A stretch of DNA of 12,530 nt from Sulfurimonas sp. (GTDB lineage: Bacteria; Campylobacterota; Campylobacteria; Campylobacterales; Sulfurimonadaceae): positions 1 through 12,530 of the forward strand of contig DTVI01000014.1 in NCBI GenBank assembly GCA_012963655.1. The letters are read 5' to 3'. Below the pieces are notes generated by a model. It did not search any database. It was given only the letters and a program-made list of their open reading frames with translations, and had not been told where the DNA came from. Positions 1-5,630 of the stretch are shown here, one piece after another. A program made the position numbers and the translations under genes. The stretch's first letter is position 1. Every line of letters begins with the position of its first letter.

Positions 1-745
1 CAAGTTCATCTTGTGTGGCATTAATTATAGAGTTGATATAGTCTTCTTGTTCAGCTAATTGGAAACAATAGCCATGAAGTCTTTGATAACTTGGATTTTC
101 TTTTTGCATGATCATTTTTGAAATAGCACGAAGAGTCCCTCCAATACCGACAATATTTTCATGTCTTAGGTCTTGAGGAAGTTTTAAAAGTTCTTGGTTT
201 ATATGCTGTATGGCACCTTCACTATTACCCTTGTCAAAATAAAGCTCTTTTAGACGTACTGTTCCCAAATCTAGGCTATAGGTCTCAATAACTTTTTTAT
301 CCGTATATAGGGCTAGTTCTGTTGAACCTCCACCTATATCTATACTAAGAGCAGAGTCTAGGTGTAAAAGATTTGCAACACTTAGTCCTCCAAGATAGGC
401 TTCTTCTTTACCATCAATAATTTTGATATTAAGGTTTAAGTCTTTTTTTATCTTAGAAATAAAGTCTTTTTTGTTAGGAGCATCACGAAGTGCAGAGGTT
501 GCAACACATAAAGTCTTTCGTACTTGATAGTCTTTGATGATAAAGCTAAATTCTTTTAAGGCTTTATAAGCACGTTCTAGGGGGACTTCTTGAAGATAAC
601 CATTGTTTTGATAAGCATTTTCACTTATACGTACTCGAGAGCGCAACTGATGTATAAGATGAAAGGCAAATCTACTTGTTTTTTCAAATATAACAAGCCG
701 TACAGAATTGGAGCCAATATCTATTATGGCTGTTCGTTTTGCCAA
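1..745 (-). CDS. ppx: Ppx/GppA family phosphatase (exopolyphosphatase or pppGpp phosphohydrolase), C-terminus cut by window edge
   Basis: This is the N-terminal 248 residues of an ASKHA-fold Ppx/GppA enzyme, a family that removes terminal phosphate from polyphosphate or converts pppGpp to ppGpp in the cytoplasm. Visible motifs are the phosphate-1 loop DIGSNS at residues 9-14, TSALRD at 83-88, DGKEEA at 111-116 carrying the likely catalytic glutamate, the second phosphate loop DIGGGSTE at 136-143, and GIGGTLR near 200-206. The rest of the protein lies outside the window. The start chosen is TTG at 745, since no ATG precedes the first motif; a purine-rich AAAGAAGAG lies about ten bases upstream, inside the end of the ferredoxin gene. 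The gap to the ferredoxin stop is four bases, so the two genes are almost certainly cotranscribed. C. jejuni has the same pair as I recall. Polyphosphatase and pppGpp phosphatase activity cannot be told apart from this sequence. Confidence 0.9.
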   Translation of the reverse strand, partial: MAKRTAIIDIGSNSVRLVIFEKTSRFAFHLIHQLRSRVRISENAYQNNGYLQEVPLERAYKALKEFSFIIKDYQVRKTLCVATSALRDAPNKKDFISKIKKDLNLNIKIIDGKEEAYLGGLSVANLLHLDSALSIDIGGGSTELALYTDKKVIETYSLDLGTVRLKELYFDKGNSEGAIQHINQELLKLPQDLRHENIVGIGGTLRAISKMIMQKENPSYQRLHGYCFQLAEQEDYINSIINATQDEL

Positions 746-749
746 GTTA

Positions 750-1004
750 TTAGAGCTCTTCTTTTTGAATTTGTGCGTATTTAAATTTTAGCTCAGCGAT
801 AGTTTCAACATTATCTTTATCTAAAATAAAACAATCTACTGGACAAACTGCAATACAAGCGGGTTCATCATAATCACCAACACATTCAGTACAACGATCA
901 GGATCAATCACATAAATAGGATCTCCCTCTTCAATAGCTACTGTAGGACATTCTTCTCTACATGCATCACATGCGATACACTCGTCATTAATTAATAAAG
1001 ACAT
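750..1004 (-). CDS. fdxB: 2[4Fe-4S] ferredoxin, Alvin/YfhL type
   Basis: This small cytoplasmic electron carrier has 84 residues. The first cluster motif is Cys9-x2-Cys12-x2-Cys15-x3-Cys19-Pro. The second is Cys38-x2-Cys41-x8-Cys50-x3-Cys54-Pro; the eight-residue spacing is the insertion that marks the Allochromatium/YfhL class of low-potential ferredoxins. An extra Cys58 follows, and an acidic-to-mixed helix makes up residues 60-84. The ATG at 1004 has a ribosome binding site (AAGG, about six bases upstream) and a promoter 37-71 bases upstream. The Ppx/GppA gene starts four bases after its stop. In C. jejuni the equivalent gene, fdxB, sits between ppx and cosR; here a histidine kinase gene lies in between. 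The redox partner cannot be read from the sequence. The symbol is by analogy with Campylobacter; the ferredoxin assignment itself is secure. Confidence 0.93.
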   Translation of the reverse strand: MSLLINDECIACDACREECPTVAIEEGDPIYVIDPDRCTECVGDYDEPACIAVCPVDCFILDKDNVETIAELKFKYAQIQKEEL

Positions 1005-1040
1005 TCACAACCTTATAAGATACTGATGTTAAGTTGGCTC

Positions 1041-1064
1041 TTCAAAGTATATATTTACTTTGAA
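1041..1064. repeat. Perfect 9-bp inverted repeat over the ferredoxin -10 region
   Basis: TTCAAAGTA at 1041-1049 is repeated in inverse at 1056-1064, around a six-base loop. It overlaps the proposed -10 element of the ferredoxin promoter (1046-1051), so it could be an operator or the first hairpin of the transcript. A related repeat with the same AAAGTA...TACTTT core occurs at 3870-3894. Confidence 0.5.
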
Positions 1065-1075
1065 AATCTCTTAAA
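1046..1075 (-). promoter_or_regulatory. Ferredoxin promoter with a TTTAAG box at -35
   Basis: Read on the minus strand, TTTAAG (1075-1070) is followed after 18 bases by TATACT (1051-1046), about 42 bases before the ferredoxin ATG. The -10 box is a good sigma-70 match. The same TTTAAG plus TATACT pair occurs at the cosR promoter with 17-base spacing. TTTAAG resembles the half-site I recall for the Helicobacter orthologue HP1043, so this is a candidate target of the regulator encoded nearby. The promoter call is reasonable; the operator call is inference. Confidence 0.55.
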
Positions 1076-1193
1076 TCAATATAGGACTTTTTAGCCCAAA
1101 AATTTAATATTGATTTATAACAAAACAAAGCTTGAAGTTGTTTTAAATTTTCATTCTATTTTGAATTAAGTGCTAAAGCATAATTAATTATGT

Positions 1194-1217
1194 GCCTTTT
1201 AAGGCTCAATCTGAGCC
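1194..1217. repeat. Overlapping hairpins downstream of the kinase gene
   Basis: GGCTCA at 1203-1208 pairs with TGAGCC at 1212-1217 around a three-base loop. A second, mutually exclusive pairing joins GCCTT at 1194-1198 with AAGGC at 1201-1205. They lie about 110 bases past the kinase stop. There is no U-run on either strand, so this is at best a weak terminator or RNA-processing structure. Confidence 0.35.
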
Positions 1218-1325
1218 AATTCTTGAAATAAATGTATTTATGTTTTTATTGGGGTATATTAGTTTTTCTGTTTCTGAGAAATGCTCTTCATAAGGTTTGA
1301 ATACTTTAGCTCTTTATAAATACCT

Positions 1326-2627
1326 TTATTTAGTGGAAGGAAGGACACAAGATAGAGCAGAACAAAGTTCTAAACTTGCTACCGCACCTTGGACTCCATC
1401 TGTTCTATTTATAATAGTGATTTTTGCATTTAAGGCGTCTGCAGCACTTTGAGCTAAGAACAAGCCTAAGCCAACACCTCCCTTATTTCCAGAGCGTTTA
1501 AAGGGTGCAAAATGATCAAAACTTTCATCCACTCCAACACCCTCATCAATTACTTGTATGCAAAGGCCTCTATCGGTTTGAAAACTTTTGAGTAAAACAA
1601 TTTTTTCTGATTGGGTGAATTTTAAAGCATTTTGTAAGAAATTTTGTACGATTTGATTAAGTAAGGTTGTTTGTAAGGTAGCCATAAATAAGTCAGGGCG
1701 AAAATCCATTTGAAGTTCTTTACCTTCATTTTCAGCAAGAAGTTTAAAGTCATTTCCCTTATTTCTAAGGTAAGTAATAACATCAACTTCCTTAGGTGTT
1801 TCTAGTTGTGCCCCTTCTTGACGTCCTATATTTAAGATATCAGCAATAATCTTATTCATTTCATCTATGGTCTTATTATTAATTTTGATAGCGTCTATAT
1901 ATTCCTGTGACTCACGTTTTTTGATGAGAGTAACTTGGTTTTTTAGCTTCATAACGGCTAAGGGAGTCTTTAATTCATGTGCGGTTCCAATAAAGAGTTC
2001 TTTTTGGTATTTTACAAAGTTTTGTAGTCTTGCAATAAGGTGGTTAAGTGTTTCACCTAAGGTTAAAAACTCTATAGGAAGTTGTTCTATCTTAATAGGA
2101 CGGATAAGATGCTCATTCATATTGGAAAGTCTTTTAGTAAGGACGTTAATAGGTTTAATAAGCATAGTTGATAAGGTCACAGCATAAATAATAATAATTA
2201 CAAATCCAGCAATATTGATAATAAAGATACTGTTTAATATATTAGCTAATAGTTTCTTTGTATTGCTTATCTTTTCCGTCACCTTAATATATGAATGCTC
2301 TTGTAGGTTAAAAGGATAAAGTAAACTCAAGTAAAAATTATGACCATCTTTTGTTTCAATAAGTTCAATGCCACCATCATAGTTTTCATCTGAATACATT
2401 TCAATATTAAGGCCTAAGATACCATCTGTACTATCCGATACAGATTGAATTGACTCATAAGCAACTACATGTTTAGCAACACGTAAAAGCTCTTCTTTCT
2501 TATCATCATAAATAGATTGCTGAATATAAAGGTAGAGTATTGATGAAAAGATAAAAATAAGTGCAGCAGAAGCAACAAGAAGTTGGAAAAGAAACCGTGA
2601 ACGAATACTTTTTTGATATGAGAGCAT
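1326..2627 (-). CDS. Membrane sensor histidine kinase paired with the CosR/HsrA-type regulator
   Basis: This is a complete 433-residue inner-membrane HisKA-type sensor kinase. A first transmembrane helix spans about residues 12-34, a short periplasmic sensor about 35-130, and a second helix about 131-155. A HAMP-like linker with KPINVLTKRL follows at 158-167. The dimerisation/phosphoacceptor helix has AHELKTP with His217. The ATPase domain has an N box around Asn329-Asn333, a G1 box DEGVGVD at 361-367 and a G2 box GVGLGL at 384-389, so no catalytic element is missing. The periplasmic domain is small, about 95 residues, and matches no ligand fold I can name. The ATG at 2627 lacks a strong Shine-Dalgarno sequence, but the first helix begins soon after it. 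It lies 112 bases downstream of the regulator gene, with its own promoter in that gap. The regulator is the obvious phosphotransfer partner by position; the signal is unknown. Confidence 0.93.
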   Translation of the reverse strand: MLSYQKSIRSRFLFQLLVASAALIFIFSSILYLYIQQSIYDDKKEELLRVAKHVVAYESIQSVSDSTDGILGLNIEMYSDENYDGGIELIETKDGHNFYLSLLYPFNLQEHSYIKVTEKISNTKKLLANILNSIFIINIAGFVIIIIYAVTLSTMLIKPINVLTKRLSNMNEHLIRPIKIEQLPIEFLTLGETLNHLIARLQNFVKYQKELFIGTAHELKTPLAVMKLKNQVTLIKKRESQEYIDAIKINNKTIDEMNKIIADILNIGRQEGAQLETPKEVDVITYLRNKGNDFKLLAENEGKELQMDFRPDLFMATLQTTLLNQIVQNFLQNALKFTQSEKIVLLKSFQTDRGLCIQVIDEGVGVDESFDHFAPFKRSGNKGGVGLGLFLAQSAADALNAKITIINRTDGVQGAVASLELCSALSCVLPSTK

Positions 2628-2656
2628 ATTAATGTCTTTGTATTTTAAGTTAAAGA

Positions 2657-2683
2657 ATTATACTAAAAAGAATATTAAGTCAA
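2657..2683 (-). promoter_or_regulatory. Sigma-70 promoter of the histidine kinase gene
   Basis: On the minus strand TTGACT (2683-2678) is followed after 15 bases by a perfect TATAAT (2662-2657), about 30 bases before the kinase ATG. Both hexamers are near consensus although the spacing is short. It lies downstream of the hairpin after the regulator gene, which suggests the kinase can be transcribed separately. Confidence 0.6.
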
Positions 2684-2695
2684 AGGGTAAATGAT

Positions 2696-2730
2696 AAAAA
2701 GAGAGGAGTCTTAGCTCTATTGAGCTAAGA
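2696..2730 (-). terminator. Hairpin with delayed U-run after the regulator gene
   Basis: Ten bases past the regulator stop, TCTTAGCTC pairs perfectly with GAGCTAAGA (2730-2722 with 2717-2709) around a four-base loop. On the minus strand a pyrimidine-rich stretch follows and ends in five Ts at 2700-2696. The Ts come about eight bases after the stem, so termination may be partial. Confidence 0.5.
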
Positions 2731-2739
2731 AAGGATGTT

Positions 2740-3411
2740 TTATACTTCTTTAGGGAAACAAAAACGGTAACCACGACGACGTACTGTTTCAATCGTTGTG
2801 ATTTTTAAAGGCTTATCCATTTTCTGACGAATTTGGTTAATTGCAACTTCAATTACATTTGGAGTTACAAGTTCTGGTTCTTCCCAGATAGCGTCAAGAA
2901 GTTGTTCTTTAGATACAATTTGGTCACGATGACGAGCAAGGTGAGTAAGAACTTCAAAAGGTTTACCCTTAAGTTCAATATCTTTTTCTTTATAAGTTAT
3001 TTTTTCTTCTTCTGGATTGATAATTAGGTCTTCGATTTCGATGATATTAGAACCACCAAAACGTAAACGTGCCGCAAGACGTGCTACAAGTACATCAAAG
3101 TCAAAAGGCTTACGAATATAATCATCCGCACCCGCATTAAGTGCTTCGATTTCTGATTCATTATCATCTCTAGCAGAAATTACAACAACACAAGTCTTAG
3201 GAGTGTTTTGCTTAATGTTACCAATGATATCAATACCATTTCCATCAGGAAGCATCCAGTCCATTAAAACTAAGTCATAATTACGAATATCTAAATAATA
3301 TTCACCATCTTTTACATTTTCAACAACATCGCTTTGATAACCGAACTCTTTAAGTCCCTCAGCAAGTGTTTTATTTAGTGTTACTTCATCTTCTATAATA
3401 AGAATGCGCAT
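2740..3411 (-). CDS. cosR: OmpR-family response regulator, CosR/HsrA (HP1043) orthologue with an intact phosphoacceptor
   Basis: This 223-residue cytoplasmic regulator has a receiver domain at about 1-118 and a winged-helix OmpR/PhoB DNA-binding domain at about 125-220. The second half, including KGKPFEVLTHLARH (149-161), SKEQLLDAIWEEPELVTPNV (167-186) and VRRRGYRFCFP (210-220), closely matches my recollection of C. jejuni CosR, an essential regulator of oxidative-stress and central metabolic genes. Unlike CosR and HP1043, whose receivers are atypical, this one keeps Glu7/Asp8, the phosphoacceptor Asp51 in LVLMDWMLPDG, Ser79 and Lys101 in RKPFD. It should therefore be phosphorylatable, and a full histidine kinase gene follows it. 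The ATG at 3411 has GAGG seven bases upstream. A strong promoter with a TTTAAG box, like that of the ferredoxin, suggests autoregulation. folB upstream matches the Campylobacter order. Orthology is well supported; the regulon is inference. Confidence 0.93.
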   Translation of the reverse strand: MRILIIEDEVTLNKTLAEGLKEFGYQSDVVENVKDGEYYLDIRNYDLVLMDWMLPDGNGIDIIGNIKQNTPKTCVVVISARDDNESEIEALNAGADDYIRKPFDFDVLVARLAARLRFGGSNIIEIEDLIINPEEEKITYKEKDIELKGKPFEVLTHLARHRDQIVSKEQLLDAIWEEPELVTPNVIEVAINQIRQKMDKPLKITTIETVRRRGYRFCFPKEV

Positions 3412-3442
3412 TTAGCGACCTCACATGGTTAAATTTTGCAGA

Positions 3443-3471
3443 AGTATAGCATAATTTTAGGAAATCTTAAA
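3443..3471 (-). promoter_or_regulatory. cosR promoter with extended -10 and a TTTAAG box
   Basis: On the minus strand TTTAAG (3471-3466) is separated by 17 bases from TATACT (3448-3443). TGC directly precedes the -10, making it an extended -10 promoter. It ends 31 bases before the cosR ATG. The TTTAAG box in the -35 position resembles the recalled HP1043 half-site, which would fit the known autoregulation of that family. Confidence 0.65.
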
Positions 3472-3500
3472 GTTTTTTTTAGGTAAATTTAAAATTTCTC

Positions 3501-3824
3501 TCAGTAAACTTTAATATTCGAGAGGGAAACACGGCAATCTTGGAGTATATCAGGCTTTGTGATCTTTATCTGTAGGCGATTAGTTAGTGGGAATTTATGT
3601 TTTATAAGGTTAAATAGATTTTCTAAGGCATCTTCTAGTAATTCATACTTACCTTCCAAGATGTGTTCTTTTATGCAGCTAGCTACTTCAGCGTAGTTTA
3701 TGAAGTCTTTGTGATAATCATAGTCTAAGCTGAGATTGATAATAACTTGTTGGGGGGTGATTCTTTCAAAGTCTAGAAGGCCAATGATACAATCAAAACT
3801 TAGGTCTTCTATTAGTATAGTCAT
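3501..3824 (-). CDS. folB: Dihydroneopterin aldolase (FolB), folate biosynthesis
   Basis: This 107-residue protein has the tunnelling/T-fold of FolB, which cleaves 7,8-dihydroneopterin to 6-hydroxymethyl-7,8-dihydropterin and glycolaldehyde in tetrahydrofolate synthesis. Family signatures are the GLLDFER segment with Glu20, the INLSLDYD strand at 29-36, NYAEV with Tyr44, the ELLEDALENL helix at 61-70, and the ITKPDIL segment with the catalytic Lys90. It is slightly shorter than the usual 115-120 residues, mainly at the C-terminus. The ATG at 3824 is preceded by AGGGGA at good spacing. It lies 79 bases after plsY and 89 bases before cosR on the same strand, and C. jejuni also has this gene upstream of cosR. 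No terminator follows it, so some readthrough into cosR is possible. Confidence 0.88.
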   Translation of the reverse strand: MTILIEDLSFDCIIGLLDFERITPQQVIINLSLDYDYHKDFINYAEVASCIKEHILEGKYELLEDALENLFNLIKHKFPLTNRLQIKITKPDILQDCRVSLSNIKVY

Positions 3825-3869
3825 TAAAGTTTCCCCTGTCTATTAATTTTGTATTTAGGAAAATCTAGT

Positions 3870-3894
3870 GTAAAAGTAGTAAATATACTTTTAC
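3870..3894. repeat. Perfect 9-bp inverted repeat between plsY and folB
   Basis: GTAAAAGTA at 3870-3878 is repeated in inverse at 3886-3894, around a seven-base loop. It lies about 46 bases upstream of the folB start and just after the plsY stop. No U-run follows on the minus strand, so an operator or RNA-processing site is as likely as a terminator. It shares the AAAGTA...TACTTT core with the repeat at 1041-1064. Confidence 0.45.
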
Positions 3895-3903
3895 TTAATA
3901 TCC

Positions 3904-4518
3904 TTATATGACTTTTTTCTCTTGTCCTTGAAAAAGACGAATGATATTGGGGATATGTTTATAGATAACAATAAAACCAATAATTAATAATGGTGCATGG
4001 GGCATATCAGGATGAATGATAAAAGAAGCAATAACAAGGGCTATTAAGGCTACTAAAGAAGATAAAGAAGAAATTTTTACTACCTTAGCCATGAAGGCCC
4101 ATACTAAAAGTGCGATACCTGTTTCAATTGGTAGCATTAGGACAAGTACACCAAGGGCAGTAGCCACGCCTTTGCCCCCTTCAAACCATAAATAAAGACT
4201 AAAACAATGACCTACTACGGCTAAAACAGCAATAGCCCATAGTGTTGATTCTGGGAGTTGCATTAAAATAGCAAGGGTTAAAACAACAAGTCCTTTAAGT
4301 GCGTCAAGCGCTAAGGTTAGTGCCCCTAGTTTTTTTGCTAGTTTAGGATCTTTTTCTTTTACAACACGCAAAACATTTGTTGCGCCTATACTTCCTGAAC
4401 CTGAATCCTTAATGTTTACACCTGCAATAAACTTCGCTAGAAGAAGTCCAAAGGGGATTGAACCCATTAAATAAGCCACGATATAAAACTGTCCGTTAAT
4501 ATTAAATAAAATTTCCAT
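3904..4518 (-). CDS. plsY: Glycerol-3-phosphate acyltransferase PlsY
   Basis: This 204-residue polytopic inner-membrane enzyme transfers the acyl group from acyl-phosphate to glycerol-3-phosphate, giving lysophosphatidic acid, the first step of phospholipid synthesis. The three PlsY signature regions are present: the N-terminal YLMGSIPFG (16-24) followed by GSGSIGATNVLR (40-51), the central FEGGKGVA (112-119), and the C-terminal YKHIPNIIRLFQG (186-198). Hydrophobic segments at about 10-32, 65-87, 92-112, 121-145 and 150-185 agree with the five-helix topology. Length is typical. The ATG at 4518 is preceded by AGGAAG at short spacing. It is the first gene of the leftward block and is transcribed divergently from nadA. 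The -10 of nadA also reads as a possible TATAAC element towards plsY. Confidence 0.95.
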   Translation of the reverse strand: MEILFNINGQFYIVAYLMGSIPFGLLLAKFIAGVNIKDSGSGSIGATNVLRVVKEKDPKLAKKLGALTLALDALKGLVVLTLAILMQLPESTLWAIAVLAVVGHCFSLYLWFEGGKGVATALGVLVLMLPIETGIALLVWAFMAKVVKISSLSSLVALIALVIASFIIHPDMPHAPLLIIGFIVIYKHIPNIIRLFQGQEKKVI

Positions 4519-4561
4519 TATCTTCCTAATTTTTTATGATGTGCAAGTGTAGTGGAAAATT

Positions 4562-4570
4562 TGTTATACT
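4562..4570 (+). promoter_or_regulatory. nadA promoter, extended -10, in the plsY-nadA divergent region
   Basis: TGT followed by TATACT (4565-4570) forms an extended -10 element about 60 bases upstream of the nadA start. No good -35 is seen, which is usual for Campylobacterota sigma-70 promoters. The complementary strand reads TATAAC at 4568-4563, a possible plsY -10, so the two promoters may overlap. Confidence 0.5.
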
Positions 4571-4582
4571 TGCATTAATTAA

Positions 4583-4609
4583 TAGACTTTTTCATACATA
4601 AAAAGTCTA
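4583..4609. repeat. Perfect 10-bp inverted repeat in the nadA leader
   Basis: TAGACTTTTT at 4583-4592 is repeated in inverse at 4600-4609 around a seven-base loop. It begins a few bases after the expected nadA transcription start and ends 12 bases before the ribosome binding site. It could be an operator controlling nadA and plsY, or a 5' stem in the nadAC messenger. No U-run follows it towards nadA. Confidence 0.55.
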
Positions 4610-4631
4610 ATCTATTTATTTAGGATTTATT

Positions 4632-5630
4632 TTGTCATTTACACAAGAAGAATACAGAGAAAAGATTATTGCATTAAAACAAAAGCTTGATGTTACTATC
4701 GTCGCGCACTTCTATCAAAGAGATGAAGTTTTTGAAATGGGTGATATTACGGGTGATAGTTTAGAACTTGCCAAACGTACAATGGATGACTCGTCTGAGT
4801 ATGTTGTGTTTTGTGGGGTAGGGTTCATGGGTCAAAGTGTTAAGGTACTTAGTCCTGAGAAACGTGTTGTTATGCCAAAGATCGCGTGCTGCGCGATGGC
4901 GAGGATGATTGATTCCTTATACTTTGACGACTCAGTTAAGGCAATGAACGAGCAAGGTGTTCCCTCAGACAATATCTTACCTATTACTTATATCAATTCT
5001 AATGCGGACGTTAAAGCAAAGGTTGGTCAAATGGGTGGTATGGTTTGTACGAGCTCAAATGCAAAGAAAATTATTACGATGGCTATGAAAGAAGGAAAGA
5101 AAATTCTTTTTGTTCCTGATCGTTGTTTAGGTCAAAATATTGCTAATGATATGGGACTTAAGTCGGCGGTTATTGGAATTGATAAAGATCTAGCCTCTGC
5201 TGACATAATTTGTTATGATGGCTTTTGTTCAGTTCACCAACTCTTCACTTTAGATGATATTAAATTTTATCGTAAAAAATATCCAGGTATTTTAATAGCA
5301 GTTCATCCAGAATGTGATCCTTCTATTTGTGCTAAGGCAGATTTTGTTGGTTCAACTTCTCAAATTATTAAATATATAGCGGACGCTGATCCTGAACAAA
5401 AAATTGCTGTTGGGACTGAATTTAACTTAGTAAACAGACTTAGACCAAAAAATACTTATGTACTTTCTTCAACAAAGCCTGAATGTCCAACGATGAATGA
5501 GACAACATTAGAAGATGTTTATCTGACGCTTAAAGCCATTGAAGATGGAAAGCCTATTAACGAAATTCTTATTGAAGATGAAACTGCTAAATGGGCGAAA
5601 ATTGCACTTGATAGAATGATGGCCTTATGA
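4632..5630 (+). CDS. nadA: Quinolinate synthase NadA, [4Fe-4S] enzyme
   Basis: NadA condenses iminoaspartate with dihydroxyacetone phosphate to give quinolinate, the precursor of NAD. The 332-residue protein shows the expected three-fold repeat. An N-terminal AHFYQRDEV lies at 25-33. The iron-sulfur ligands are probably Cys86 or Cys87 in KIACCAMARM, Cys199 in DGFCSVHQLF and Cys285 in ECPTMNET. HPECDP at 225-230 and GTEFNLVNRL at 261-270 are further conserved substrate-site segments. The start is TTG at 4632, supported by AGGA at 4622-4625 about six bases away; no ATG lies upstream in frame before the leader. The stop overlaps the nadC start (ATGA), so the two are translationally coupled. No nadB (L-aspartate oxidase) gene is in the window. 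Confidence 0.96.
   Translation: MSFTQEEYREKIIALKQKLDVTIVAHFYQRDEVFEMGDITGDSLELAKRTMDDSSEYVVFCGVGFMGQSVKVLSPEKRVVMPKIACCAMARMIDSLYFDDSVKAMNEQGVPSDNILPITYINSNADVKAKVGQMGGMVCTSSNAKKIITMAMKEGKKILFVPDRCLGQNIANDMGLKSAVIGIDKDLASADIICYDGFCSVHQLFTLDDIKFYRKKYPGILIAVHPECDPSICAKADFVGSTSQIIKYIADADPEQKIAVGTEFNLVNRLRPKNTYVLSSTKPECPTMNETTLEDVYLTLKAIEDGKPINEILIEDETAKWAKIALDRMMAL

Larger units (their letters stand above)
1005..1325. other. 321-base gap between the kinase and ferredoxin genes
   Basis: No coding region is supportable here; the longest plus-strand frame with an ATG near its left end (1026) gives only about 22 residues and has no convincing ribosome binding site. The gap holds the ferredoxin promoter (about 1046-1075) and several inverted repeats: 9-bp arms at 1041-1049/1056-1064, 11-bp arms at 1072-1082/1107-1117, a perfect 14-bp AT-rich palindrome at 1179-1192, and a 6-bp GC-containing hairpin at 1203-1217. 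The stretch from about 1220 to 1325, just after the kinase stop, shows nothing recognisable. In such AT-rich DNA some of these repeats may be chance. Confidence 0.7.

Noticed and set aside
590..784. Plus-strand open frame of 64 codons opposite the Ppx/GppA gene
   Set aside because: It runs antisense through strong Ppx motifs and has no ribosome binding site or recognisable product.
1026..1094. Possible 22-residue peptide in the kinase-ferredoxin gap
   Set aside because: It has no Shine-Dalgarno sequence and overlaps the ferredoxin promoter; too short to support.
1867..2187. 106-codon plus-strand frame inside the histidine kinase gene
   Set aside because: It lies opposite the His-box and HAMP region, with no ribosome binding site and no family resemblance.
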